64,000 bases of DNA from an uncultured Clostridia bacterium (GCA_946407065.1 CAMJMQ010000002.1:119919-183918); one strand, 5' to 3'; shown: positions 8,924 to 18,931, counted from the stretch's first letter. A program made the numbers and translations. The notes: generated by a model not told the origin, from the letters alone.

Positions 8924-11900
8924 ATGAGTAGAACCCCCCAAAAAAAATCTACAAAAAAATATCTCAACTTTAAATCTCTTCCGCTGATACCGATCATTGC
9001 GATCATAGAGGTATTGGTTCTTATTGTCGTGTCAACATACGCTTGGTTTTATTTAAGTACAAATAAGCAAGTCAACGTAGGTACCATATCCGTAGACGCG
9101 GATTCCGGTCTGGATATCGACTTCAAATACGCGAAAGAAGAAGATTATATCAATATCTGGAAGTATATTGATAATGATTTTGAGTTCGAGCCGGTTACCT
9201 CGCTCGACGGACGTAACGTATATGTACCTACGACAGGTACGATGGATAATACTTCTACGTCCAACATGGTTTTTCGTGAGGGTACTGTGAATGATGTCAA
9301 CTCAAAGTATATCAACATCGACTTTGAGTTGACGAATACGACTGATTATGATATGAAGGTCTTTCTTAACAACAATTCTTATTTCAATGTTAAGAATAAG
9401 ACGAGTGGAGCTAACGATGAGAGCCGTGCTCTGCGCCTCGCGTTCTATCCGAACGATGCTTCTATCGGTAAGGTCACATCCCAGCTTATCGGCGGCAGCG
9501 CTGACTATTCCGATACTGAGGAACATGACACCAGTTCCGCCAATATGAAGACCATCTATTTTGATAATACGAAATTAGAAAACAACCAAATGAAGAAGAA
9601 CTGGGATAAGGTCTATGCCTATGTCTGGAATTCCAACGATAACACCGGCACCGAATATCTTACGGCTTGGCCGGGTATCGAGATGTCCCGATCCAGCGGT
9701 CCGATCTATTCGCTCAGCTTCTCTGATACCAACTCTTATAACAAGGTTATCTTCACGAACGGTTCCGGTTCACAGACTTCGACATATAATCTTACCAACA
9801 ACTATATCTATTCCGCTTCTTCCTCCGGTTCCGCGTATAATCCCAAAACAGTCTATTTCGTCAAGCCGAACACATGGACTAACGTCTATGCGCATGCTTG
9901 GCGCAGAAACGGCGGTCAGGATCAGTATTATACTAACTGGGATACCAGCGGCGACGTCAGCGGTCTGGATGAGTTGAAGTATGTCGGCTCCGGTATTTAC
10001 TCCTACACCTTCTCTTCATCGGTTTACGGACTTTTGTTCACCGACGGCACGCAGGGCGGTGAACATCAGACGGTCGATATCACTTCAACCGTGAATGATA
10101 AGATTTATTACGTCAACGGTACTGAATCCGGTACCGGAAAATATACTGTTAATACCTACGATACCGATTATTCCAATCTATCCACGCAGACGGTGTTTTT
10201 CTATAACTCGCTCGGATGGAGCAAACCCTACGCGTATGGCTCGCTTTCATCCAACACCGGCGGCGTCAATACCATTGAGGTTGCAATGACCTCCCTGACC
10301 GGTAACGTCTACTACTGCAATCTGCCCAAGATATATGCGGACGTTTACTTTAAAGAAAAAGAAACGAGCAACAGAACGGTCGATATTCCTTATCAGAATG
10401 GATATATCTATAGGACCCTGTCAACTATGACCGGCGGTAAATATAATGTTGAGTCTTTTGCATATTCCAACTATACTGACGCGAATGGTTACGCAGTCAT
10501 CTCGCCCGGTGTATCCGCCGGTTTCCAGCGTTCTTATACCCCTGTGGTGGGAATCAATAATGAATCCGGCGCTGCGAGCGAGGTCATCCCCGCGTTCTCA
10601 AACTCGATCGATAACTACATCTACGGCAATACTGCCGGACCGAACGGCACAAGTCAGACTGTTTTTGAGATCGGTTCGAAGCACGTTCTGTCGCTTTCAT
10701 TGGTGATTTGGCTGGAAGGTACGGATCCTGCTTGCTTCGGTGATACTTATCCCGGCAACAATATCGAGATGCGCCTCGAGTTTGCGTCATCTTATCTCGA
10801 TACCAGTGTTGCTCCTGCCCAAGAAGTTAAAGTCAACACGAACGGATCTGAGACCTACACCTATCATTTCTATGATAAGACCCGCGAGGTCTGGACGTCT
10901 GATCGCCAGTCGACCGAGTCCGGTGTAACCGTCGCGCCGGTAATGCAGCTGTATGATAATACCGCAAAACGCGGATATCTGATGCAGCCGTCCAGTTTTG
11001 TCACAGTCGATGGCAAAACGAAGGTCAGTTGTTGGACGGTCAATGCACCGCAGACGGTCGCAACCAAGGGTCATGATATCATTTTCCGACGCGTCAATCC
11101 GTACGACGAGGATGAGGTCTGGAACTACTGGCACGCCGGACCCTGTTCGGGTAACGGTACTCAATCCGGCACAAGTACACCTCCGATCACGGAGAAAAAG
11201 AATACAACGACCTACCCGATCTATTCAGTCGCCATGACCGGCAATAATACCATCAGTTTTACCGCTTTCTCCGACGGCGGTCCTACTGAGCAGATGCTCA
11301 GGGACAACGGCGGCAACTCATATAAGAATAATTCTGCCGAAGTTCCTGATGTATCCTGCGGCGGTTTATGGGGTAACCATAACGTCCGTACACTGACGGT
11401 AGTAGACGGCTTCTCCGGCCATCCGTGTAAGAATAACAGCGGTATGGAAACGATTTCCTATTCCTATAAGTATGCATCCTCGTCGCATAACCGTACCGTT
11501 AAGATCGAATATAAAGCTTCCGGTCCGAACAACGACGTATTCTACTATTTTGTTGTTCCCGACGCACTCTATACCGCTCAGGATCCTACCGCGAGCAATG
11601 CGCAGGGGCTCAGATGTACCTTCAAGAATTATTATGATTACACCAGCTCCTACGCGACAAACTCCGATAGAAATACGCTGAAGTTCAGAGGCACCGAAAG
11701 CGCCGGAAACAGTGTTTATACTACCGGTAATCAGTATTACGCCAAGGTAAAGCCGAATGAGATCGATTCCGGTTCGAGCCAGGCTCCCATCGGTGATTAC
11801 TTCATGTTTAATGAGACAGCGTTTAGCTCGAATCACACCAAGAGGTGCTATTGGGGCTCGGATATCCTCTATGTCGCGACAACGACGAAGACGAGTGACT

Positions 11901-12673
11901 ATATGCGAACTGCTCCCGAAAGCAATAAAGATGATCTTTTGCAGGTGCAGTATTCTGTGAGCGGTAATAATACCTTCTACTCATATCTTTTTGCAGTGGA
12001 TGACGGTAGCATCAAGGGCGATCATCCTTCTGCTTATGTTTCGGTCGTTCCGAATAACAGACAGTATAATCAGTATAAGTTGATGGATGTTAAGTATTCG
12101 AGTCCGACGAATCATAAGTATTCGACTGCGCCCCAGAGCATAACGAACGGCTCGAATGAGACGGTCTCCGCTTCATCCGGCGGAGGATCCGATAAAACGA
12201 TCTATCGTAATCATCTGAACAACCAGAACTACACCGTCCTAGACCATATGTATATTCGAATCTATGTTGATATAGAAAAGGATCTTGGATTGTTGTCGGC
12301 AAAGTCGCCGAAGATATATCTTTGGAACGGTTCTCACAACAACGGATGGTCCGGTCAGGAAATGAACGGCGGAACGCTCGATACATCAACGAATCCTGAT
12401 GTATATCGTTACTATTTCGATTTCAATGTTCCGGAGTATACAAAGTTCCAGATTGTAAATTATTACGATGACAGCAAAAAATCACAGGCTTTCAACGGAA
12501 CGCTTTCACCTGCAGATAACCACAATATTTATAGAATAACCAACGCCAATAACTGGTATCCTGATTATGTGGGCAACGGCGCTGGTTGGGGATGGGATGT
12601 CGACAAGACCCAGTGCTGCGCGGTCGACGGACCTAATGCGACCAGCCTCCCGCATTACGCAACCCGCTCATGA
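8924..12673 (+). CDS. Large SipW-type surface protein with CBM26-like modules
   Basis: A 1249-residue protein with TTTTTGGAGCAGATATT before the ATG. A basic N-tail is followed by one hydrophobic helix (about 21-42) ending in VSTYAWFYLST, a SipW-type signal. Residues about 50-200 form a TasA-like region. Three modules follow at about 211-300, 305-405 and 420-510, each with a VYAYVW...WPG...VIFTNG...QT type pattern, best conserved in the first (VYAYVW, AWPGIEM, YNKVIFTNGSGSQT). That pattern is typical of starch-binding CBM26 modules. The shared ending LSLVIWLEGTDPACFG appears at about 590-605. A long Ser/Asn/Tyr-rich region continues, and a further module near the C-terminus (about 1125-1215) has SPKIYLWNGSHNNGWSG. 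Binding to starch-like glycans is inferred from the module pattern. The later modules are degenerate. Confidence 0.7.
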   Translation: MSRTPQKKSTKKYLNFKSLPLIPIIAIIEVLVLIVVSTYAWFYLSTNKQVNVGTISVDADSGLDIDFKYAKEEDYINIWKYIDNDFEFEPVTSLDGRNVYVPTTGTMDNTSTSNMVFREGTVNDVNSKYINIDFELTNTTDYDMKVFLNNNSYFNVKNKTSGANDESRALRLAFYPNDASIGKVTSQLIGGSADYSDTEEHDTSSANMKTIYFDNTKLENNQMKKNWDKVYAYVWNSNDNTGTEYLTAWPGIEMSRSSGPIYSLSFSDTNSYNKVIFTNGSGSQTSTYNLTNNYIYSASSSGSAYNPKTVYFVKPNTWTNVYAHAWRRNGGQDQYYTNWDTSGDVSGLDELKYVGSGIYSYTFSSSVYGLLFTDGTQGGEHQTVDITSTVNDKIYYVNGTESGTGKYTVNTYDTDYSNLSTQTVFFYNSLGWSKPYAYGSLSSNTGGVNTIEVAMTSLTGNVYYCNLPKIYADVYFKEKETSNRTVDIPYQNGYIYRTLSTMTGGKYNVESFAYSNYTDANGYAVISPGVSAGFQRSYTPVVGINNESGAASEVIPAFSNSIDNYIYGNTAGPNGTSQTVFEIGSKHVLSLSLVIWLEGTDPACFGDTYPGNNIEMRLEFASSYLDTSVAPAQEVKVNTNGSETYTYHFYDKTREVWTSDRQSTESGVTVAPVMQLYDNTAKRGYLMQPSSFVTVDGKTKVSCWTVNAPQTVATKGHDIIFRRVNPYDEDEVWNYWHAGPCSGNGTQSGTSTPPITEKKNTTTYPIYSVAMTGNNTISFTAFSDGGPTEQMLRDNGGNSYKNNSAEVPDVSCGGLWGNHNVRTLTVVDGFSGHPCKNNSGMETISYSYKYASSSHNRTVKIEYKASGPNNDVFYYFVVPDALYTAQDPTASNAQGLRCTFKNYYDYTSSYATNSDRNTLKFRGTESAGNSVYTTGNQYYAKVKPNEIDSGSSQAPIGDYFMFNETAFSSNHTKRCYWGSDILYVATTTKTSDYMRTAPESNKDDLLQVQYSVSGNNTFYSYLFAVDDGSIKGDHPSAYVSVVPNNRQYNQYKLMDVKYSSPTNHKYSTAPQSITNGSNETVSASSGGGSDKTIYRNHLNNQNYTVLDHMYIRIYVDIEKDLGLLSAKSPKIYLWNGSHNNGWSGQEMNGGTLDTSTNPDVYRYYFDFNVPEYTKFQIVNYYDDSKKSQAFNGTLSPADNHNIYRITNANNWYPDYVGNGAGWGWDVDKTQCCAVDGPNATSLPHYATRS

Positions 12674-12727
12674 TGATTTCTTCTGACAGAAGCGGATAAT
12701 AATCTAACACGAAAGGTGGTGCCACAA

Positions 12728-15457
12728 TTGAGTAAGAATTCTCGCAAGAAGAACAGTAAAAAGAATCAGAATATGTTGTCTTCTTCGCATATCGTGATTG
12801 CAGTTGCGGCACTCATCGAGTGTTTGATTCTCATCACCTTCACCACCTACAGCTGGATCGAGTCCGCGTCCTCTCTGGTCATCATGAACGGTCCGCAGAG
12901 CACCACCCAGACGAATAACGTCAATATCGATATCGCGGATTTACTCGACTATCAGGTCAATCTTGATTCTGAGGCAAACAACGCAGATCTCAACCTGTTC
13001 TTCAGTCATACAAAGTATTATCGCTACGGCAAGGCTTCCTCCTACGATGGTAAGACGTTCTATTTTCCGAAGAAGAATAATACCAATGCGTCCGGGAGTT
13101 TTCGTAAGGGAGATACGACCGATTATAATACCTCGTATACCTATTATGATTTCCGCATCCATAATACCGTCGGCAATAAGGATTTCTACTTCAACGATGA
13201 TACCGATGAGAAGAGGGATATCTTCCGGGTAACCGATACTTCCGGTTATTTTGACAACAAGACTTATACCATCAACGAGGGCGGTACGAATCAGACATAT
13301 AACAAGATTGAGGCGATTCGCAGAGCGATGCGTATCTCAATCGTTGATACCACCTCCGGCGAAACAAAACAAGCGATCTATTCGCCCACCGGCAAGCAAT
13401 GGACTGCGCAGAACGGTACATCTTCAGGCAACACAGCAAACGCCTACGCGCGCAAGATCGATGATTATGGTCTGAACAGTAATAACGGTGATAAACTCTT
13501 CACTTCAAAGAAGAATAAGGATACAAGGGTACAGGTCCGGATCTGGTTCGAAATGAACGACGCTGACTTTGTTACGGCGTTCGGCAACGGCACTACGGTG
13601 GATATCACTACCGATGATTACAAGGCTATTGCCGGCGTTGAGATTAACATCAATCTCTCGCTTGGTAATGCGGATAACAACTTCCGTCCCTTCTATTTCG
13701 ACGATTATACCTTCTCTAATACCGCAGGCAATGTCGGCGGCAACCTGACCATGGACAACGCTGCTAACAATAATTACAAAGTCTGGTTCCATTGTTATGT
13801 CAAGGACTCAAATAGTTATGTGCCTTATGAGATGAATCGTGAGGAGACCTCCGGCGGCCGCACACGCTGGTCTGCTGAGGGCGTATCCCAGACGATCACC
13901 AATTACCTGTCCGGCGCAGATAACTCCGGAGACTCCGGTATGACGACCAATCAGCTTGAAGGCTGCTACTTCAACTACGGTACTTCTGCAAGTGATAATA
14001 CTTACACATGGTATCTGAACCAAAAGCCGGTCGACGGAACCTCTGAGTTTATCTATAATGCCTACAGCCGCTATAAGGTCGGCTCTGCCTACTACGGTTC
14101 CGGTTGTTGGAACGACAGATCCACCATGCAGCTGTTGCAATTCAAGGATTATGCGACGATCCTTGTTTCCAATGCATTCAACCGTTCTGCATCGAACTTT
14201 AAGATCATACAGCAGAATCCGGTCGACCACCTCTTTGTCAATAATATGTCTAGCTATGACGCTTCCGGTACCGCTCACTATAATACTGCCGGAATGTTCT
14301 ATGACAGCACAAACGAAGTGTTCAAGTCCTATGTGCCGCAGACATGGCTCGGCAGTGGCGTCTACTTCCGCTTTAACCTCGGCTCTACCGGCTATAACGG
14401 CATCGACTTTGCGTTCTCAACCGGTGCGGCAGTTCCGACCAATGGTACGGATTATATCTATACCGCGATCGGTCAGGATGAAAACTATACGCTCGCGTAT
14501 TATGATCAACATAACGCGATAAGCGGTAACGGCAACTACATCGCTCCCGGCTTAGGCACATGGGGCGCGGTTGAACAGATCCACTTGAACGCCGAGTTGA
14601 TCGACTATGATATCAAGAGTACCGATCGCTTCAAGTTCAGCGTTGCCGGTACGGATATCGGTTCCACCGCTAAGGAAACCTGTCCGTTGATACCCGATGC
14701 GTCCGGTATGGTTTATACAGCGTATATCCCGTCCGATTCCGGCGCCGACTCCTCGCCTTACCTCAAATTTGTACGCCTTAACAACGTGAATAACAACAAT
14801 TCGATCAATGCCCGTTGGTACACAGTCGCACGTGGTTCGAGCAACACCTATTATCCGGTAGCGATCGACGCGGATAATGATGAAAGCATAACGAATCGCG
14901 GCTACTGGAATCTCTCCGTACTTGTTGACGGCACATATGAGAATCTGATTTACACTACACTGACAGACGGCGACGGTCAGGGCAAGCTCGAGTATTCCTT
15001 CGATAACCTGACGTTTAATACTATAATGGAAGATAGTTCCACAGCCGATTCGCCGACGACCGACCTCAATCGTATCGACGCATATCGCTGGTATGTACCT
15101 TGTGGCTCCGGCGCTACCGTATATTATCGATGGACGCCATACTACGGCGATGACGGTGAACTTGACGGGAACGACGACACGACATTCACTTTCGCGCATG
15201 ATACGTCCGGCGGCCTGTACTGTGTGATCACCGAGCCTGAGAACGCGGTCACGATCCCGCAAAATGCGCCGTCTGAGCAGCGCCGATCCATGAATCTTGC
15301 CGCTACCGGTTTTGAGGCAAGTGTGGAACAGTCATTGAGTGAGCAGCATGAGGCTGATCCCGAGACGTTCCCGCCGTTGATCAGTGATGTGTTTGCAGAG
15401 GATCTGTTGGCGGCTGAAAAGGAAAAGACATTACTTTCGAACAATTCGGGAAATTAG
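12728..15457 (+). CDS. SipW-type TasA-like surface protein, large
   Basis: A 909-residue protein read from TTG 12728. AAAGGTGGT lies 7 bases before it, whereas the upstream GTG codons overlap that ribosome site. After a Lys/Asn-rich tail there is a hydrophobic helix (about 21-41) ending in ITFTTYSWIESASSLVI, a SipW-type processing region. The first ~300 residues carry a TasA-like domain with TYYDFRIHNTVGNKDFYF and the ending VQVRIWFEMNDADF then VEININLSL, a weaker form of the locus motif. The remaining ~580 residues are rich in Tyr, Asn, Ser and Gly, with no family recognised. One stretch, YRWYVPCGSGATVYYRWTPY, resembles a degenerate carbohydrate-binding-type fold. The C-terminus is charged and less structured. 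It is probably a fibre or adhesin component, as inferred from its neighbours. Confidence 0.65.
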   Translation: MSKNSRKKNSKKNQNMLSSSHIVIAVAALIECLILITFTTYSWIESASSLVIMNGPQSTTQTNNVNIDIADLLDYQVNLDSEANNADLNLFFSHTKYYRYGKASSYDGKTFYFPKKNNTNASGSFRKGDTTDYNTSYTYYDFRIHNTVGNKDFYFNDDTDEKRDIFRVTDTSGYFDNKTYTINEGGTNQTYNKIEAIRRAMRISIVDTTSGETKQAIYSPTGKQWTAQNGTSSGNTANAYARKIDDYGLNSNNGDKLFTSKKNKDTRVQVRIWFEMNDADFVTAFGNGTTVDITTDDYKAIAGVEININLSLGNADNNFRPFYFDDYTFSNTAGNVGGNLTMDNAANNNYKVWFHCYVKDSNSYVPYEMNREETSGGRTRWSAEGVSQTITNYLSGADNSGDSGMTTNQLEGCYFNYGTSASDNTYTWYLNQKPVDGTSEFIYNAYSRYKVGSAYYGSGCWNDRSTMQLLQFKDYATILVSNAFNRSASNFKIIQQNPVDHLFVNNMSSYDASGTAHYNTAGMFYDSTNEVFKSYVPQTWLGSGVYFRFNLGSTGYNGIDFAFSTGAAVPTNGTDYIYTAIGQDENYTLAYYDQHNAISGNGNYIAPGLGTWGAVEQIHLNAELIDYDIKSTDRFKFSVAGTDIGSTAKETCPLIPDASGMVYTAYIPSDSGADSSPYLKFVRLNNVNNNNSINARWYTVARGSSNTYYPVAIDADNDESITNRGYWNLSVLVDGTYENLIYTTLTDGDGQGKLEYSFDNLTFNTIMEDSSTADSPTTDLNRIDAYRWYVPCGSGATVYYRWTPYYGDDGELDGNDDTTFTFAHDTSGGLYCVITEPENAVTIPQNAPSEQRRSMNLAATGFEASVEQSLSEQHEADPETFPPLISDVFAEDLLAAEKEKTLLSNNSGN

Positions 15458-15478
15458 TCGGATTATCAAGCTCAATTC

Positions 15479-15560
15479 TCAACGGATACATCCGTTGACA
15501 TTGAACAGATTGAGTGGTATTAATTGATCCGGAGATGAGGTTCTTGTTGAACCTCATCTC
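15479..15560 (+). promoter_or_regulatory. Internal promoter with overlapping palindrome and leader hairpin
   Basis: TTGACA (15495-15500), a 17-base spacer and TATTAA (15518-15523) form a plausible sigma-A promoter. An inverted repeat TCAACGGAT-AC-ATCCGTTGA (15479-15498) overlaps the -35. Downstream, a perfect 12-pair hairpin GAGATGAGGTTC/GAACCTCATCTC (15532-15560) precedes the ribosome site. No U run follows the hairpin, so it is more likely a stability or translation element. This would let the following gene be expressed separately from those upstream. Confidence 0.5.
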
Positions 15561-15604
15561 ATAGGATCGGGATATATAAAAATTTTTCAGAAAGGAGAAT
15601 CAAT

Positions 15605-18259
15605 ATGGCAGGTCGTAAGAACAACCATTATCATTATGCCGAAAAATTTGACGATAAGCGCCGCAAAAATAATGTGCTGTTTATTCCGCGTCGTACAACA
15701 TTTGTTGCCGCACTGATTCTCCTGGTGTTCGGCATTGTTTCAACGACCTTTGCCGCGTATGTTTCTACCGATAAGCCTGAAGAAGAAACTGATAATCATT
15801 CGATCATCGTAGACGTTCGCACCGCCAAGGCTGAGAGAGATATAGCGCTGACCGGCGCGAATGTCGATTTGGCAGGAACCGGTTACAAAGCATCCTCCGG
15901 CTCGATCGTGTATTTTGATACTACCGGTTGGAATACAAGCACAAATTCATGTGTGCAAATTATGATAGGCCGTGATACCTCCGGTGATAAGTATTCTAAT
16001 ACTTATGATATGACCAGGGTCGGCTCGACGAATTTGTATTATTATAAGTTTTCCGGTGACTGGGACAATTTTAATCAAATCTGCTTTATTGCAACACCAT
16101 CCCATTGGGGTGAGTATATTGGTCAGTCGCCTGCTGACAGAAAAGGCAGTGCTGCTTGTTATACAAACACTTGGGGATCAAGCAACCTGACTAATACAAA
16201 ATATTGCTTCCAAAAAGCGTCTTCCAGTAACAATGCTAATATTTCCAGTACAAATAATAATGATTATAACAGTTTGCTAAACTCAACCTTTTATCTCTAT
16301 GCCGCGACAAAGAAGGGTAGCGGCAGCTATGAGAGCAGTACCGACGGCGGTAATGCGACACAGTCAGGTACGACGAAGAATACTACCAGCGAATCCAGCA
16401 CAGCTTCTTACAGCACAAGCACATCGTCTGCTAATCCCGCGACGAATTATCCGATGATGGGTTCGTCTGTCACGCTCACTAATAGTAAGAAGACCGGATA
16501 TAAGTTTGATGACTATGTCTTTGATGATATAAATGGTTCCAATACAGCCGGATCTCCGATCAATATGACCTATCGCGGCGGACAAAATACGACTGTTTAC
16601 GCACGCTTCAGCGAGGTCATGCATAACGTCAGGATCGCGAATAATATCGATAGCACGGTCGATACCTCCAACACCGCCAGCGTCGGTATCTCGACCACGA
16701 AGACGATCACCGCTCCCGCAAAGACGGGTTATACCTTCCATCACTGGACACAGCCCACCGGAACAACTGTTACGAGCGGTACGGTCGGTTCAAGCACTAC
16801 ACAAGGTTCTTCCAGCATTACATTTACTTATTCCAGTACAGCCACCACCGCCCAGAATGTCACATGGACGGCGAACTATACCATCAACCCGCCTACGAAT
16901 GTATCGATTTCCGATAATTCGATGAGTGTCGGCGGTTCTGCGGTATCTCTTAATCCGCAGTATACGGTTGCGAGTGGTTTGACAGCTAACGTAACTTATA
17001 CGATCGTGAATGAAAACAACCAGACGGTCGGTTCTTCTGTCGCTTCTGTTAACTCCAACGGCAGCTTTACCGCTACCGTTCCCGGCGTATACACAGTCAC
17101 CATCTCTGTGACCTCTACCGACGGTACCCGTACTTCGTCCGCTGTGACCGATACCGCCACGGTAACAGTGTCACCGGCAAAGCCGACATGGACGCTGACG
17201 ATGAACGGTTATGATGACGGTACAGGTACTGAGAATGATCCGTATCTGGTAACTCTCGGATCGAACTTCAGCTTTACCGCCGCGATATCTAACCCTCCAA
17301 GCGATAATAACTATGTCTACACTTGGTATAACGGCGACAATCAGGTGCTTGGTACCGGTCGCAGCTTGACCTTCGGCGCCGCGACCGCTTCCGAGGCGAC
17401 AACGGCTAATGTAGAAGTAGAAGTCTATTGTGTCGTATCTTATACCGGAGCGACGCCGACAACAACTTCCGACAGGTTAGAGAAGTGGTATTATATCAAG
17501 TCGCTGATAAAATCTTTTGAGATTCCCGATATGCAGAAGATTTATGCGACTCCAAATGACGCAAAGATGGATATTATCTATAATATTACTAATGCGTCAC
17601 AATATGATACTTCGCTTTACTTCTCGCACAATAATCTTACATTCTATCAAGTGGATGTTGCTCAAGGTGCGTTTCTCGGCACTGTTATAGGTCAAAATGC
17701 TTTGAATGAAGATATATATCAATATGATCCGTCTGCTCAGATGTATCCGGTAGGCGTTAAGTATTTCTATCTTGCGATGAGTAAGCAAGGTATCAGCGCT
17801 AAGACGGATGTGATCCACACTACCGTCGGAGCTAGCGATGAGTCGGCTTCCCGTGCAGTTTACTTTATCAACTCTTCCGGGTTGGGGATAGACTCCACGA
17901 CATATCGTGTTATGGCGTTTTATATTGATGGTAATGGTGATTTAAAGTATCAGACTGCACAGGATGTTTATAAGGGGATTACCGGAAAGCCTCAGAATAT
18001 ACGTTTTCGCGCGTTGATTCCGTCGGACGCGACAAAGGTATCGTTCGCTGTCGCTAAGCGAGCGAAATATGATATTCCGGCTGATGATACCGATGCTCCC
18101 GATTACTCTGCTGATTTCTTCTATGCGTATACTAATTATGTGACGTTAGACGGCGATAATAACACCCTCGTAGCTTCTGCTTATACTAATCAGGGAACCG
18201 AAGAAGATCCGCTGAATCTGTTTACAACGACTTACTTGCCCTATCAGTCTACCAACTGA
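15605..18259 (+). CDS. Surface protein with InlB-like and Ig-like repeats
   Basis: An 884-residue protein; AGAAAGGAG precedes the ATG. A basic, His-rich tail is followed by a hydrophobic segment (about 32-52) ending in VSTTFAAYVSTDKPEEE, a signal resembling the SipW type but with AAY in place of AWF. Residues about 95-200 have GSIVYFDTTGWNTSTNSC and a Trp/Tyr-rich module similar to the carbohydrate-binding modules of the neighbour. A Ser/Thr/Asn-rich linker follows (about 240-285). Then come two InlB B-repeat-like units: KKTGYKFDDYVF...TVYARFSE and AKTGYTFHHWTQP...VTWTANYTI. One or two Ig-like domains follow (about 440-530 and 540-640). The C-terminal part (about 650-884) is unrecognised. The layout is that of an adhesin. 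It lacks the W-x-E-G-x-D motif of its neighbours. Confidence 0.7.
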   Translation: MAGRKNNHYHYAEKFDDKRRKNNVLFIPRRTTFVAALILLVFGIVSTTFAAYVSTDKPEEETDNHSIIVDVRTAKAERDIALTGANVDLAGTGYKASSGSIVYFDTTGWNTSTNSCVQIMIGRDTSGDKYSNTYDMTRVGSTNLYYYKFSGDWDNFNQICFIATPSHWGEYIGQSPADRKGSAACYTNTWGSSNLTNTKYCFQKASSSNNANISSTNNNDYNSLLNSTFYLYAATKKGSGSYESSTDGGNATQSGTTKNTTSESSTASYSTSTSSANPATNYPMMGSSVTLTNSKKTGYKFDDYVFDDINGSNTAGSPINMTYRGGQNTTVYARFSEVMHNVRIANNIDSTVDTSNTASVGISTTKTITAPAKTGYTFHHWTQPTGTTVTSGTVGSSTTQGSSSITFTYSSTATTAQNVTWTANYTINPPTNVSISDNSMSVGGSAVSLNPQYTVASGLTANVTYTIVNENNQTVGSSVASVNSNGSFTATVPGVYTVTISVTSTDGTRTSSAVTDTATVTVSPAKPTWTLTMNGYDDGTGTENDPYLVTLGSNFSFTAAISNPPSDNNYVYTWYNGDNQVLGTGRSLTFGAATASEATTANVEVEVYCVVSYTGATPTTTSDRLEKWYYIKSLIKSFEIPDMQKIYATPNDAKMDIIYNITNASQYDTSLYFSHNNLTFYQVDVAQGAFLGTVIGQNALNEDIYQYDPSAQMYPVGVKYFYLAMSKQGISAKTDVIHTTVGASDESASRAVYFINSSGLGIDSTTYRVMAFYIDGNGDLKYQTAQDVYKGITGKPQNIRFRALIPSDATKVSFAVAKRAKYDIPADDTDAPDYSADFFYAYTNYVTLDGDNNTLVASAYTNQGTEEDPLNLFTTTYLPYQSTN

Positions 18260-18296
18260 TAATCAGCGCAGTATTCTAAAAAAGGAGGTGAACCGA

Positions 18297-18923
18297 ATGA
18301 AAGCAAAAGACAAACGCAAATCAATGAAAGCTAAGAATCAACCGTTAGCGAACCGTCGAGGTGTTGTTTTGATCAGCGTATTAGCCGTCTTGATCTTGAT
18401 AATCAATCTGATCACTGCCAGCTATTCATGGTTCACCCCCAAATCAGTTTCCGGATCCGGTATGCAGTATGTCGAAGCGGCGCGTACCCGCTCGGAGGAG
18501 TGTAGTTTCAAGACTTACTTAGGCTCAAAAGTCACCTCTTATTCCGCAGGACATTATATCGATCAGATCGATTACAAAAGCGAAATCACATCCAAGAGTG
18601 TCGCGGCGGGTAAGACCGAGTACTTCCGTACGTCTATCATCAACAGTAATGAGAATTACGCGTCTGACATATCTCTGTATTTTTCTTCTTTTGGAGAGTC
18701 AAACTGTAATTTGACAGTCGCGGTCACGTATCCCTCCAACACGGTGCGTACTGTCGAGTCAGTAAAAACGGATTATTGTTTGGTTCGTAACGCTTACGTG
18801 AAGATGCATGATCAAAACGATCTCGAAGGTCCCGGACTGTTGCAGATCGACTGGTTTGTTAAGAATAACGGCAGCAGCGCAGCGACTGTCGATTTGTCGA
18901 ATATGTATCTAATGTATAACTAA
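18297..18923 (+). CDS. Small SipW-type pseudopilin/TasA-like protein
   Basis: A 208-residue protein. ATG 18297 is preferred because AAAGGAGGTG overlaps the alternative GTG 18288. A strongly basic N-tail precedes a hydrophobic helix (about 23-42) ending in LITASYSWFTPKSVSGSGM, a SipW-type processing region. The mature part (~165 residues) has two short strands with KTEYFRTSIINSNENYASD and ends in LLQIDWFVKNNGSSAATVDLSNMYLMYN. It is the smallest subunit of the set and the last gene before an intrinsic terminator, so it may cap or start the fibre. That role is speculative. Three Cys residues are present in the mature part. Confidence 0.65.
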   Translation: MKAKDKRKSMKAKNQPLANRRGVVLISVLAVLILIINLITASYSWFTPKSVSGSGMQYVEAARTRSEECSFKTYLGSKVTSYSAGHYIDQIDYKSEITSKSVAAGKTEYFRTSIINSNENYASDISLYFSSFGESNCNLTVAVTYPSNTVRTVESVKTDYCLVRNAYVKMHDQNDLEGPGLLQIDWFVKNNGSSAATVDLSNMYLMYN

Positions 18924-18931
18924 AGATGATG

